From positions 248,001 to 312,000 of the forward strand of contig NZ_FMCS01000005.1 in the NCBI RefSeq assembly GCF_900091435.1: a stretch of DNA of 64,000 nucleotides, given 5' to 3'. A program made the translations under genes and the position numbers. This stretch comes from Micromonospora chaiyaphumensis (GTDB lineage Bacteria > Actinomycetota > Actinomycetes > Mycobacteriales > Micromonosporaceae). The notes beneath the pieces were generated by a model. It ran no database searches, was not told where the DNA came from, and was given only the letters and a program-made list of their open reading frames with translations. The first letter of the stretch is position 1. Each line of letters begins with the position of its first letter. This document shows positions 32,614 through 41,140 of this stretch, piece after piece.

Positions 32614-34145
32614 ACCAGCCGGTACGCCGGCAGCGCCCAGAGTCGCGTGCGCCAGGGCAGCCGTTCCGGCCGGTGCGGTCGCAGCCGCCCCGGCGGGCGG
32701 GGCCCGACCCGCCCGGACTCGTGCCACCGCTCCAGCTCGGCGGCGGCCGAGGTGATGGCCGCGACCGCGTCGGCCGGGTCGAGCAGGTCGTGGTCCTCGC
32801 CGCCGGCCGGATCCCGGTCCAGGTGCTCGCGCCACAACCGCAGCCGCAGCTCCCGGGCGAACACCCGGGCGCCGTCACCGAGGCCCGCCGGGTCGGCCGG
32901 GGCCCGCTCGTCCCGGGTCTCGTCCAGCACCGCGCAGGACAGCTCGCTGTCGTGGGTCCACGAGCGGCGGTTGAAGTTGTCGCTGCCCACGCTGGCCCAG
33001 ACGTCGTCCACCACGCACACCTTCGCGTGGACGTAGACCGGGATGCCGTCGTGGTTCTCCACGTCGAAGACGTGCACCCGGTCCGGGGCGGCCTGGTGGC
33101 AGAGCGCGAGGGCCTGGGCGCGGCCGACCATGTTGGGTGGCAGCGCCAGCCGGCCGTCCACGTCCGGGTGCCGGGGGACGACGGCCACCAGGTGCAGCTC
33201 CGGCTGCTCGCGCAGGGCCCGGGCGAAGAGGTCGGCCACCTCGGTCGACCAGAGGTACTGGTCCTCCAGGTAGATCAGCCGGCGGGCCCGCCGGACCGCC
33301 TTCGTGTAGCCGCGGGCCACGGTCCGCTCGCCGTCCGGGGCGAACGAGTAGCGCGGGCGGACCGCCGGGTAGGTGCGCAGCACCTGCACGTGGTGCGGGC
33401 CGCAGGGCGGCGGGTCGGCGGGCTGGTCGGGCAGCGGGTCCGGGCTCAGGTCCGAGCCGCGCAGCCGGTCCCGGAGGTAGGCCATCGGGTTCTCGGAGTC
33501 CAGCGGCATGGGGTCGGTCCACCGCTCCCGGAAGGTGGTGTCCAGCGCCCCGACGACCGGGCCGCGGAGCGCGAGCTGGACGTCGTGCCAGGGCGGGTGC
33601 GGGCCGTACCGGGGAGACATGGCCACGGCCTGCGGGTCGCCGCCGTGCGCCGCGTCGTCGCGCCGGCTGTGGCAGAGGTCGATCCCGCCCGCGAAGGCGA
33701 TGTCCCGCTCCGGGGCGCCGGGGCGGCGCAGCACCACGAGCTTCTGGTGGTGGGAGCCGCCGCGGCGGACCCGCTGGTCGAGCAGCACCTCCCCGCCGGC
33801 GGCGCAGATCGCCTCGCTGAGGTCGCGGTTCTCCTCCTCGCTGTAGGAGAGCGCGTCGAGATGGGAGCGCCAGATCAGGCCCTTGACGACCACCCCGCGC
33901 TGGGCGGCCTGGGCGAACAGCTGCACCACGGTGGGGCCGTCCGGCCGCATCCGCTCGTCCGGGTCACCGCGCCAGTCGGTGAAGAAGAGGTGGTCGCCGG
34001 CCCGGAGCTGCTCCACCTCGCTCACCAGCCGGTCGAAGTACGCGCCGCCGTGAATTAACGGCTCGGCGAGGTTTCCGCTCGTCCAGACGGGTAACTCAGA
34101 CCGTGGGTTGGCGCGTTCCTGTGCGGAGAGGAACCACTGTCGCAT
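32562..34145 (-). CDS. Phospholipase D-family protein
   Basis: 527 residues with two HKD motifs: SHHQKLVVLRRPG (about residue 165, HxK variant followed by AFAGGIDLC) and YVHAKVCVVDDVWASVGSDNFNRRS (about 385). This is the cardiolipin-synthase/PLD superfamily; two sites in one chain make the active pair. No signal peptide or membrane helix is visible, so it probably acts from the cytoplasm on phospholipids or phosphodiesters. ATG at 34145; a GTG two codons upstream is possible. The C-terminus overlaps the convergent gene by 52 bp. Confidence 0.88.
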   Translation of the reverse strand: MRQWFLSAQERANPRSELPVWTSGNLAEPLIHGGAYFDRLVSEVEQLRAGDHLFFTDWRGDPDERMRPDGPTVVQLFAQAAQRGVVVKGLIWRSHLDALSYSEEENRDLSEAICAAGGEVLLDQRVRRGGSHHQKLVVLRRPGAPERDIAFAGGIDLCHSRRDDAAHGGDPQAVAMSPRYGPHPPWHDVQLALRGPVVGALDTTFRERWTDPMPLDSENPMAYLRDRLRGSDLSPDPLPDQPADPPPCGPHHVQVLRTYPAVRPRYSFAPDGERTVARGYTKAVRRARRLIYLEDQYLWSTEVADLFARALREQPELHLVAVVPRHPDVDGRLALPPNMVGRAQALALCHQAAPDRVHVFDVENHDGIPVYVHAKVCVVDDVWASVGSDNFNRRSWTHDSELSCAVLDETRDERAPADPAGLGDGARVFARELRLRLWREHLDRDPAGGEDHDLLDPADAVAAITSAAAELERWHESGRVGPRPPGRLRPHRPERLPWRTRLWALPAYRLVYDPDGRPLRARRAGTW

Positions 34146-34210
34146 CGTCACGTTCCAGCCCCCCGAGGTCGACAACGTCCTCACGGTAGGACCCCCGGCA
34201 CGGCCCCGCA

Positions 34211-34231
34211 CGCCGACCGTTTCGGTCGGCG
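34211..34231. repeat. Perfect 9-bp hairpin between divergent genes
   Basis: CGCCGACCG (34211-34219), TTT, CGGTCGGCG (34223-34231). Lying upstream of genes on both sides, it is not a terminator; it may be an operator or an mRNA leader structure. Confidence 0.5.
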
Positions 34232-34288
34232 GGGCGCTCGCGTGGGGGTGCACCGACCCCTGGATCGCGAAACCGAGGAGGCCATAGC

Positions 34289-34417
34289 ATGCCCGCCGAG
34301 ACGCCGAACACCGTGACCGAATACCGCGAGCAGGCGGTGGAGGGGGAACGGGGGGCGCTCGTGGCGGTCTTGTTGATGGTGATCCTCGGGGTGGCCGGCA
34401 TCTTCGCCGTCTCCTGA
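34289..34417 (+). CDS. Single-helix small membrane protein, 42 residues
   Basis: 42 residues: a charged N-terminal half (TVTEYREQAVEGERG) and one membrane helix (ALVAVLLMVILGVAGIFAV) reaching the C-terminus. GAGGAGG lies seven bases before the ATG and a strong hairpin follows the stop, so this is a complete small transcription unit. Function unknown; such proteins often modulate larger membrane proteins or respond to stress. Confidence 0.75.
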   Translation: MPAETPNTVTEYREQAVEGERGALVAVLLMVILGVAGIFAVS

Positions 34418-34426
34418 GACCGCCGA

Positions 34427-34454
34427 CGGGCGCCCCGGAGAACCGGGACGCCCG
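34427..34454. terminator. Terminator between convergent genes
   Basis: CGGGCGCCCCGG (34427-34438) and CCGGGACGCCCG (34443-34454) with an AGAA loop; one internal mismatch. It serves the 42-residue gene and the pirin gene. Confidence 0.7.
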
Positions 34455-34467
34455 CCGGATCGAACGG

Positions 34468-35454
34468 TCAGGGGCGGTCGCCCTCGCCGCCGCTGTGCGG
34501 CATCCGCTCGGCCGGGATCACCCCGAGCCGGCCGGCCTGGTAGTCCTCGACCGCCTGGACCAGCTCGGCCCGGGTGTTCATCACGAACGGGCCGTAGTGC
34601 GCCACCGGCTCACGGATCGGCTGGCCACCCATGATGTAGAGCTCCAGCGCCGGGGTGTTGGCGTCCTGCCGCGCGTCCGCGGTGACCCGCAGCGCGTCGC
34701 CCGGCCCGTGCACGGCGAGCTGGCCGAGGTGGACCGGCCGCCGGTCGGTGCCCACCGTGCCCCGGCCGGCCAGCACGTAGACCAGCGCGTTGAAGTCCGG
34801 CCGCCAGGGCAGGCTCAGCTCGGCCCCGGGCTGGAGCGTCACGTGCGCGATGGTGATCGGGGTGTGGGTGGAGCCCGGGCCGCGGTGCCCGGCGATCTCG
34901 CCCGCGATCACCCGGATCAGCGCGCCGCCGTCGGGCGTGGTCAGCAGCGCCGACTCCTTGCCGCGGATGTCCTGGTAGCGCGGCGGGTTCATCTTCGCCA
35001 CCCGGGGCAGGTTGACCCAGAGCTGGAGGCCGTGGAAGAGGCCGCCGCTCATCACCAGGTGCTCCGGCGGCGCCTCGATGTGGAGCAGGCCGCGCCCGGC
35101 CGTCATCCACTGGGTGTCGCCGTCGGTGATGGTGCCGCCGCCGCCCTGCGAGTCCTGGTGGTCCATGATCCCGTCAATCATGTAGGTCACCGTCTCGAAG
35201 CCCCGGTGCGGGTGCCACGGGGTGCCCTTCGGCTCGCCCGGGGCGTAGTCGACCTCGCCCATCTGGTCGAGGTGGATGAACGGGTCGAGCTCGGTCATCG
35301 GGACCCCGGCGAAGGCCCGGCGGACCGGGAAGCCCTCGCCCTCGAAGCCGCTGGGGGCGGTGGTCAGCCGGCGGACCGGCCGGTAGGTGGTGGACTCGCC
35401 GAGCTCCGGCAGGCGGGGCAGGACGAGGACGTCGTCGACGGTGATCGCGGGCAT
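34468..35454 (-). CDS. Pirin family protein
   Basis: 328 residues, bicupin. The metal ligands of the N-terminal cupin are seen in HPHRGFETVTY and, further on, HIEAPPEH; the conserved DPFIHLDQMG and WMTAGRGLLH are pirin signatures. Some bacterial pirins have quercetin dioxygenase activity, others regulate metabolic enzymes; which applies here is open. It lies 11 bp downstream of a MarR-type regulator on the same strand, so one operon, a common pairing in which the regulator senses phenolic or oxidative signals. Confidence 0.92.
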   Translation of the reverse strand: MPAITVDDVLVLPRLPELGESTTYRPVRRLTTAPSGFEGEGFPVRRAFAGVPMTELDPFIHLDQMGEVDYAPGEPKGTPWHPHRGFETVTYMIDGIMDHQDSQGGGGTITDGDTQWMTAGRGLLHIEAPPEHLVMSGGLFHGLQLWVNLPRVAKMNPPRYQDIRGKESALLTTPDGGALIRVIAGEIAGHRGPGSTHTPITIAHVTLQPGAELSLPWRPDFNALVYVLAGRGTVGTDRRPVHLGQLAVHGPGDALRVTADARQDANTPALELYIMGGQPIREPVAHYGPFVMNTRAELVQAVEDYQAGRLGVIPAERMPHSGGEGDRP

Positions 35455-35465
35455 CTCGGGACTCC

Positions 35466-35948
35466 TTACTTGTCGGCCGGGGTGGACGACACGTTCCGGT
35501 CGGCGCGCAGGCGCCGGCCGAGCCGTTCGAAGACCCGGGTGAGGCAGGCGACCTCGGCGTCGTCGAGGTCGTCCATGAGGTGGGCGCGCACGGAGCGCAG
35601 GTGGTGCGGCGCGGCCTCGCGCAGGGTCAGCAGCCCGGCGGCGGTGAGCACCGCCTCGCTGCCGCGCCGGTCGTCCGGGCAGGACTCCCGCGCCACCAGG
35701 CCGCGCTTCTGCATCGAGGAGATCTGGTACGTCAGCCGGCTCGGCGAGAACACCAGCCGGCCGGCCAGCTCGCCCATCCGCAACCGCTGCCCGGGCGCCT
35801 CGGAGAGCAGCACCAGCACGTGGTAGTCGGCGAAGCTCAGCCGGCTGTCGTCGCGCAGGTCGTCCTCGAGCTGGGTGAACAGCCGCTGGCTCGCCTCGAT
35901 GTAGGCGCGCCAGCAGGCCAGCCGCTCGGCGTCCAGGCTCTCCGTCAT
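35466..35948 (-). CDS. MarR family transcription regulator
   Basis: 160 residues, winged helix with MarR-type dimer helices. SFADYHVLVLLSEAPGQRLRMGELAGRLVFSPSRLTYQISSMQKRGLVAR covers helix-turn-helix and wing start; ESCPDDRRGSEAVLT is the DxRG wing. First gene of a two-gene operon with pirin. TTGTTT and TAGTCT (16-bp spacer) form a promoter ending seven bases before the ATG at 35948, so the transcript is probably leaderless. An AT-rich palindrome sits in the spacer, suggesting autorepression. GTG at 35954 is an alternative start. Confidence 0.9.
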   Translation of the reverse strand: MTESLDAERLACWRAYIEASQRLFTQLEDDLRDDSRLSFADYHVLVLLSEAPGQRLRMGELAGRLVFSPSRLTYQISSMQKRGLVARESCPDDRRGSEAVLTAAGLLTLREAAPHHLRSVRAHLMDDLDDAEVACLTRVFERLGRRLRADRNVSSTPADK

Positions 35949-35967
35949 GGCCACGAGACTAGCACTA

Positions 35968-35980
35968 TTTAAAATTTAAA
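35968..35980. promoter_or_regulatory. MarR operator candidate
   Basis: TTTAAAATTTAAA, two TTTAAA palindromes around one A, a striking AT island placed between -35 and -10 of the MarR-pirin operon. Confidence 0.6.
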
Positions 35981-36062
35981 CAAGACCTCCAGCGCGGTGG
36001 TGAGCCGCGCAACACTGGTGTCGTCCGGCGGTGATTTTCGACTCTGAACCAGGATGCCGGGC

Positions 36063-36068
36063 TAGGGT
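36063..36068 (+). promoter_or_regulatory. -10 element of leaderless promoter
   Basis: TAGGGT followed by exactly six bases and GTG at 36075; no Shine-Dalgarno sequence. Confidence 0.5.
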
Positions 36069-36074
36069 CGGAGT

Positions 36075-36668
36075 GTGGATGATCTCGACGTGCAGGACTG
36101 GCGTGAGCGGGTGGCCCGGCTCTACCTCTCCGACCTCGATCTGGCCGGCTTCCGGGCCGCCCGGGACGAGCTGTTCCGCAGCCACCCCAGCAGCCCCGTG
36201 CCGGCCGCCGACCGGCCCGCCTTCACCGGGCTGCGCTGGTTCCCGCCCGACCCGGGGGCCGTGGTCGAGGCGCCGCTGCGCCCCGCCTCGGGCACCGAGA
36301 CCATCGACACCGGCGGCCCCGACGGCGTGGTGCGCTACCGGCGGGTGGCGGTCGCCGAGACGCCCTGGGGGCCGCTCACCCTGTGGTGGATCGAGGCGTA
36401 CGGGGGCGGGTTGTTCCTGCCGGTGCGCGACGCCACCTGCGGCGCGGAGGCGTACGGCGGCGGGCGTTACCTGACCGACACGGTGAAGGGCACCTTCGGG
36501 CGCGGCCTGACCGTGCTGCCCGGCAACCGGGTGCGGCTCGACGCCAACTACCTATACAACCCGAGCTGCGCCTACGACGACCGCTGGGCCTGCCCGCTGG
36601 CCCCGCCGGAGAACCGGGTCGACGTGCCGATCCGCGCCGGCGAGCGGTCGTACCACGGAAACGGCTGA
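36075..36668 (+). CDS. DUF1684 domain protein
   Basis: 197 residues, one DUF1684 domain of unknown function. Family features: WRERVARLYLSDLDLAGFRAARDELFRSHPSSPV at the start, FTGLRWFPPDP, and the late LDANYLYNPSCAYDDRWACPLAPPENR, whose Cys/Tyr pattern is the most conserved part. No signal peptide here, although many relatives are secreted. Probably leaderless (see the -10 at 36063). A terminator hairpin begins inside its stop codon. Confidence 0.88.
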   Translation: MDDLDVQDWRERVARLYLSDLDLAGFRAARDELFRSHPSSPVPAADRPAFTGLRWFPPDPGAVVEAPLRPASGTETIDTGGPDGVVRYRRVAVAETPWGPLTLWWIEAYGGGLFLPVRDATCGAEAYGGGRYLTDTVKGTFGRGLTVLPGNRVRLDANYLYNPSCAYDDRWACPLAPPENRVDVPIRAGERSYHGNG

Positions 36669-36698
36669 CGCCCCGGCGCGACGGTGCGCCGGGGCGTC
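36667..36698. terminator. Terminator hairpin
   Basis: GACGCCCCGGCGC (36667-36679) pairs perfectly with GCGCCGGGGCGTC (36686-36698), 6-nt loop; lies between convergent genes and includes bases of the DUF1684 stop codon. Confidence 0.8.
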
Positions 36699-36710
36699 GG
36701 GGCCGACCGG

Positions 36711-37298
36711 TCAGCGGGCGGTGGTGCCGGTCGGGGTCAGGTGCATCCGGCCGAGCAGCTGCCGGGCCTGGTCGGCCACGTCCGCGTCGACGGTGACCGC
36801 GTACTGGCTGGCCCGCAGTGAGCTGGCCGAGGTGAAGTCCCGCTGGCCCCCGGTCATGGCGTGGGCGACCGCGCCGAACACGGCGCCCCAGATCGCGCCG
36901 ATCACCAGGCCCACCAGGATCACCGCGAGCCAGTTCCCCGCGGTGAAGATGCCGAACAGCAACCCGATGAACAGGCCGAACCACGCGCCGGTGCCCGCGC
37001 CGACCAGGGCGGCCCGGCCCGTGGTCAGCCGGCCCATCACGGTCTCGACCAGCGTGAGGTTGGTGCCCACGATGGCGGTCCGTTCCACCGGGAAACGGTT
37101 GTCCGCCAGATAGTCCACCACCCGCTGGGCGGACGGATAGTCCGGGTACGACCCGATGGTGACGGTCGGCGGGCCGGTCTGGGGCCCGTGTCCGTCCCCG
37201 CTCGGCGGCAACGGACGGCCGCCCGGACCGGACGGGAGGTTGTCGCTGCCCGGCATCCCGGGCCGCCAGGCCGCGGTCGGACTCGAGGAACTGGTCAT
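36711..37298 (-). CDS. General-stress-protein-like membrane protein (GSP17M type)
   Basis: 195 residues. After a Pro/Gly-rich start (about 1-45) comes a GSP17M-like segment (VTIGSYPDYPSAQRVVDYLADNRFPVERTAIVGTNL), then a glycine-rich double helix region (about 95-150, ALVGAGTGAWFGLFIGLLFGIF). This architecture is that of actinobacterial general stress proteins with glycine-zipper-like membrane parts. ATG at 37298 has AAGGAGG six bases before it; the ATG at 37304 overlaps that signal. Upstream GTTA-N15-GGGAAC is a weaker stress-sigma promoter match. Confidence 0.82.
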   Translation of the reverse strand: MTSSSSPTAAWRPGMPGSDNLPSGPGGRPLPPSGDGHGPQTGPPTVTIGSYPDYPSAQRVVDYLADNRFPVERTAIVGTNLTLVETVMGRLTTGRAALVGAGTGAWFGLFIGLLFGIFTAGNWLAVILVGLVIGAIWGAVFGAVAHAMTGGQRDFTSASSLRASQYAVTVDADVADQARQLLGRMHLTPTGTTAR

Positions 37299-37324
37299 GA
37301 GCATCCTCCTTCGTCAACCCGCCG

Positions 37325-37349
37325 CGTTCCCACCCCCGTCGGGCGGTAA
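37325..37349 (-). promoter_or_regulatory. Weak SigB/F-type promoter candidate
   Basis: On the minus strand GTTA (37349-37346), 15 bp, GGGAAC (37330-37325), upstream of the stress protein gene at 37298. Confidence 0.35.
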
Positions 37350-37407
37350 CGCGCCCGCGCCGACCGATGGCCGCGCATGGTGGCCGCCGGTCCGGGTAGC
37401 CATCCGG

Positions 37408-39228
37408 GTGCGGACCGGACGGATCAGCGACCACGGATTCCTCGCCGACGGGCACAGCGCGGCCCTCGTGGACTCCGCCGGCTCGGTCAACTGGTGGTGC
37501 CCGCCCCGCTTCGACGCGCCGTCGGTGTTCGGGCGGCTGCTCGACGACACGGCCGGGCACTGGAGCATCCGGCCCCTGGGCGAGTTCACCAGCACGCGGT
37601 CCTACCTGGACGACACGCTCGTGCTGCGTACCGTCTTCACCACCGCCACCGGGACGGCGGCCGTCACCGACGCCCTGGCGCTGGAGCCCGGCGCGCGCGG
37701 GCACGAGATCGGGCGGCGGTCGCCGCGGGTGCTCGCCCGGGTGGTCGAGGGGCTCGCGGGTGAGGTGCCGATGCGGGTCGACTACGCGCCGCGCTTCGAG
37801 TACGGCCGGGTCAACGCCTACCTCAGCGAGGACGACGGGGTGATCGGAGCGACGGCCGGCGGATGCCGGCTGGAGTTGCGCGCCAACGTGCCGCTGACCT
37901 GCGGTGCGGGCGCCGCCTCCGGGCGGTTCACCGCCCGCGCCGGCAGCACCCACCACTTCACCCTCGGGTACGCCCCGACCTACCGCGGCGGCGCGCCGGC
38001 CCTGCCCGACGCCGACCAGGTGCTGGCCGACGCCGTCACCGGCTGGCGGTCCTGGGCCGACCTGCACCAGTACGACGGTGACTACCGCGACCTGGTCCGC
38101 CGCAGCGCCATGGTGGTGCAGGGCATGACCTACGGGCCCAGCGGGGCGGTGGTCGCGGCGGCCACCACCTCGATCCCCGAGGAGTTGGGCGGCGACCGCA
38201 ACTACGACTACCGCTACGTCTGGCTGCGCGACTTCAGCCTCACGCTCCAGGCGCTCTGGCTGGCGGCCTGCCCGGACGAGGCGGACCGGCAGTTCACCTG
38301 GGTGGCCCGGGCGATGGGCCGGATCGACGACGCGCCGGTGCCGATCATGTACGGCGTCGAGGGCGAGCGGGACCTCACCGAGCACGACCTCGACCACCTC
38401 GCCGGGTACGCCGGCAGCCGGCCGGTCATGGTCGGCAACGACGCCTGGCGGCAGCGGCAGAGCGATGTGCTGGGCGAGGTCCTCGACGCGGCGTGGCTGA
38501 TGCGCCACTACCTCGACCCCATGTCGGCGGACGTTCGGCAGCTCCTGCACGCCCTCGCCGACCAGGCGGCCGAGCAGTGGCGCCGGCCCGACGCCGGGAT
38601 GTGGGAGGCGCGCGGCGCCGAGCGGCACTACCTGTCGTCCAAGGTGCAGTGCTGGACCGCGCTGGACCGGGCCGTCCGGTTCGGCTCCCGGATCGGGGCG
38701 CCCGCCGACCTGGCGCGCTGGGCGGCCGCCCGCGACGAGGTGCGCGCGGCGGTGCTCCGCCGGGGCTGGAACGACCGGGTCGGCGCGTACACCGGCGCCT
38801 TCGACTCCGACGAACTGGACGCCTCGGTCCTGATCATGCCGCTGGTCGGCTTCCTGCCCGCCTCCGATCCGCGGATGCGCGCCACGATCGACGTGGTGGA
38901 GCGCCGGCTGTCCCGCAACGGCCTGCTGCGCCGCTGGAACGACGACCCGGCGGGTTTCCTCATCTGCTCCTTCTGGCTGGCCGCCGGCCTCGCCGAGGCC
39001 GGCGAGCTGGACCGGGCCCGGCGGCTGTTCGCGCAGCTCGCCGGGCGGGTCAACGACCTGGGCCTCTACGCCGAGCAGGTCGACGAGGCCACCGGTGAGC
39101 AGCTGGGCAACTTCCCGCAGGCCTTCTCGCACATCGGGCTGATCGACGCCGCGGGCCGGATCACCGCGGCCGCCGCGCGGCTCGGCGGCCGGTCGGCCGT
39201 GCCGAGCGGCTTCATGCCCGGCGCGTGA
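37408..39228 (+). CDS. Glycoside hydrolase family 15 protein (glucoamylase/trehalase-like)
   Basis: 606 residues. An N-terminal beta domain with the pattern HGFLADGHSAALVDSAGSVNWWCPPRFD, then the (alpha/alpha)6 barrel from about 265: NYDYRYVWLRDFSLTLQAL has the substrate-binding WLRD, and YAEQVDEATGEQLGNFPQAFSH holds the catalytic-base Glu region. Actinobacterial members hydrolyse trehalose or alpha-glucans in the cytoplasm. No signal peptide. GTG at 37408 matches the usual family N-terminus; an ATG at 37297 overlapping the divergent gene start is possible but less likely. Confidence 0.88.
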   Translation: MRTGRISDHGFLADGHSAALVDSAGSVNWWCPPRFDAPSVFGRLLDDTAGHWSIRPLGEFTSTRSYLDDTLVLRTVFTTATGTAAVTDALALEPGARGHEIGRRSPRVLARVVEGLAGEVPMRVDYAPRFEYGRVNAYLSEDDGVIGATAGGCRLELRANVPLTCGAGAASGRFTARAGSTHHFTLGYAPTYRGGAPALPDADQVLADAVTGWRSWADLHQYDGDYRDLVRRSAMVVQGMTYGPSGAVVAAATTSIPEELGGDRNYDYRYVWLRDFSLTLQALWLAACPDEADRQFTWVARAMGRIDDAPVPIMYGVEGERDLTEHDLDHLAGYAGSRPVMVGNDAWRQRQSDVLGEVLDAAWLMRHYLDPMSADVRQLLHALADQAAEQWRRPDAGMWEARGAERHYLSSKVQCWTALDRAVRFGSRIGAPADLARWAAARDEVRAAVLRRGWNDRVGAYTGAFDSDELDASVLIMPLVGFLPASDPRMRATIDVVERRLSRNGLLRRWNDDPAGFLICSFWLAAGLAEAGELDRARRLFAQLAGRVNDLGLYAEQVDEATGEQLGNFPQAFSHIGLIDAAGRITAAAARLGGRSAVPSGFMPGA

Positions 39229-39296
39229 GTTCGGCGCCCGGCCACGGTGGGGCGCGCCCGCGCGACAGCGGGGCGGGCGGCGGGCAGGATCGGGGG

Positions 39297-39797
39297 ATGG
39301 AGCTGGTCATCATGGCCGACACGCACGTGCCGAAGCGGGCGCGGGACCTGCCGGCACCGCTCTGGGCGGCGGTCGAGGCCGCCGACGTGGTGCTGCACGC
39401 CGGCGACTGGGTGGACGTGTCCCTGCTGGACGCTCTGGAGGCCCGGTCCCGCCGGCTGGTCGGGGTGTACGGCAACAACGACGGCCCGCCGCTGCGCGCC
39501 CGGCTGCCGGAGGTGGCCCGGGTCGAGCTGGACGGGCTGCGGGTCGCCGTGGTGCACGAGACCGGGCCGAAGACCCGCCGGGAGGAGCGCTGCGCCGTCG
39601 CCTTCGGTGACTGCGACCTGCTGGTCTTCGGGCACTCCCACATCCCCTGGGACACGGTGGCCCCGGGTGGCCTGCGGCTGCTCAACCCCGGCTCGCCCAC
39701 CGACCGGCGGGCCCAGCCCCACGCGACCTACCTGACCGCGCGGGTGGCGGCGGGACGGCTCGACCGGGTCGAACTGCACCGCCTGCCCCCGCGCTGA
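39297..39797 (+). CDS. Metallophosphoesterase (YfcE/MJ0936-like phosphodiesterase)
   Basis: 166 residues, two-metal phosphodiesterase. Ligands: MADTHVPK (DxH), LHAGDWVD (GDxxD), YGNND (GNxD/H), HETG and VFGHSHIP (GHxH). The compact length is that of the YfcE group, active on small phosphodiesters in vitro with unknown natural substrate. CAGGAT six bases before the ATG may be a leaderless -10. It ends 2 bp from the convergent DUF3072 gene. Confidence 0.88.
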   Translation: MELVIMADTHVPKRARDLPAPLWAAVEAADVVLHAGDWVDVSLLDALEARSRRLVGVYGNNDGPPLRARLPEVARVELDGLRVAVVHETGPKTRREERCAVAFGDCDLLVFGHSHIPWDTVAPGGLRLLNPGSPTDRRAQPHATYLTARVAAGRLDRVELHRLPPR

Positions 39798-39799
39798 TC

Positions 39800-40024
39800 T
39801 CACCGGCCCCGACCGGTCTCCGCCTGGAGCTCGTCGATCCGGCGGGACGCCTCGGCCTTGGTCAGCCCGTCCGGCACCTCCTCGCCCGCCTCCCGGGCCA
39901 GGGTGTGCAGGTACGACTCCTGCGCCGCGGTCGGCGGCTCGTCGCCCGTGACCCAGTCGTCCGGATCCTTGACGGCGGCGTCCGGGTTGACGGGGGCCTT
40001 GCTGCCGTTGTTGCGGTCGGCCAT
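39800..40024 (-). CDS. DUF3072 protein
   Basis: 74 residues. The second half is the DUF3072 motif: DDWVTGDEPPTAAQESYLHTLAREAGEEV followed by LTKAEASRRIDELQ, a short helix-turn-helix-like unit seen in many actinobacterial and proteobacterial small proteins. The N-terminus is polar and disordered. Function unknown. ATG at 40024 has GAGAGGTGAT upstream. Confidence 0.85.
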   Translation of the reverse strand: MADRNNGSKAPVNPDAAVKDPDDWVTGDEPPTAAQESYLHTLAREAGEEVPDGLTKAEASRRIDELQAETGRGR

Positions 40025-40092
40025 GGTGATCACCTCTCCTCGAACACGTGTACCACTACCCCCGTCCCGCGCCCTTCATGCCGGCCGCCGCC

Positions 40093-40098
40093 TACGAT
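40093..40098 (+). promoter_or_regulatory. -10 element of leaderless promoter
   Basis: TACGAT followed by seven bases and GTG at 40106; the oxidase gene has no Shine-Dalgarno. Confidence 0.5.
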
Positions 40099-40105
40099 CA
40101 TCGGC

Positions 40106-41074
40106 GTGACGGCGGACCGTGCGGGTGTGGTGGTGGTCGGCGCGGGCATCGCCGGAGTGGCCTGCGCGACCGAGCTGGCCCGGGCCGGCATCCCGGTGGA
40201 GGTCCGGGAACGGGCGCGGGTGACCGGCGGGCGGATGGCCAGCAAGCGCTTCGACGGCCGCCCCGCCGACCTGGGCGCCGCCTACTTCACCGTCGACGAC
40301 CCCGACTTCGCCGCCGTGGTCGAGGCATGGCGCGCCGCCGGGCTGGCCCGGGAGTGGACCGACACGCTGGTCGCGTACGGGCCGCAGGGGCGCGAGGACG
40401 TCACCGGGCCGGTGCGCTGGGCGGCCCCGCGGGGGCTCCGCTCGCTGGTGGAGCACCTGGCCGGTGACCTGCCGGTGGCACACAACCGGCTGGTCATGAC
40501 GGTCGAGCCGGGCCCCCGGGTGGACGGGCGGGCCGCCGAGGCCGTGGTGCTCGCCATGCCGGGTCCGCAGGCCGCCCTGCTGCTCGACCCGGCGCTCGAG
40601 GCGGCCACCCGGGCGGTCGCGGCCCAGCGCTGGTCCTCCGCGCTGGCCGGGGTGCTGCGCTTCCCGGCCCGCCGCTGGCCCGGCTTCCGCGGCGCGTTCG
40701 TCAACGGGCATCCCGTGCTGAGCTCGGTGTGCGACGACGGCGACCGGCGCGGCGACGGCGCCCCGGTGCTGGTCGCGCACACCACCTCCGAGTTCGCCGC
40801 CGGGCACCTGCTCCAGCCCACCGCCGCCGGCCCGGCGATCGAGCAGGCCGTCCGCGACCTGTTCGGCCTGCCCGAGCCGGCCGAGCTGACCCATGTCCAC
40901 CGCTGGACGTACGCCCGCCCGGCCACCGGCGGCGACGGCGCCTACCACCTGGACGACGACGGGATCGGCCTGGCCGGCGACGCCTTCGGGCGGCCGCGGG
41001 TGCAGGGCGCCTGGCGCTCCGGCCGCGACCTGGGCCGGGCCCTGGCCGCCCGACTCCTCGCGGACCGTGGCTGA
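40106..41074 (+). CDS. Renalase-like FAD-dependent amine oxidase
   Basis: 322 residues. FAD-binding Rossmann start VVVVGAGIAGVACATELARAG, then RERARVTGGRMASKRF and the renalase-type ADLGAAYFTVDDPDFAAVVEAW. The C-terminal HLDDDGIGLAGDAFGRPRVQGAWRSGRDLG is the second FAD contact. Bacterial renalases oxidise misreduced dihydro-NAD(P) isomers; this substrate is plausible but unproven here. GTG at 40106 is fixed by the leaderless -10 and the conserved start; the frame is open further upstream over another gene. Confidence 0.88.
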   Translation: MTADRAGVVVVGAGIAGVACATELARAGIPVEVRERARVTGGRMASKRFDGRPADLGAAYFTVDDPDFAAVVEAWRAAGLAREWTDTLVAYGPQGREDVTGPVRWAAPRGLRSLVEHLAGDLPVAHNRLVMTVEPGPRVDGRAAEAVVLAMPGPQAALLLDPALEAATRAVAAQRWSSALAGVLRFPARRWPGFRGAFVNGHPVLSSVCDDGDRRGDGAPVLVAHTTSEFAAGHLLQPTAAGPAIEQAVRDLFGLPEPAELTHVHRWTYARPATGGDGAYHLDDDGIGLAGDAFGRPRVQGAWRSGRDLGRALAARLLADRG

Positions 41075-41140
41075 CCGGTGCCACTGCGCGCAGGCGGCCC
41101 GTCACCCACGGGTATTCTTCGTCGCGGAGGTGTACGCGCA

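Noticed and set aside
39905..40105. Extension of the renalase-like frame 67 codons upstream
   Set aside because: It runs antisense through the DUF3072 gene and gives non-protein-like sequence; GTG at 40106 fits the FAD-binding start and the -10.
41110..41115. GGGTAT as a full SigB/F promoter for the MEDS regulator
   Set aside because: No GNNT or GTTT at 14-16 bp upstream; the -10 alone is too common in GC-rich DNA.
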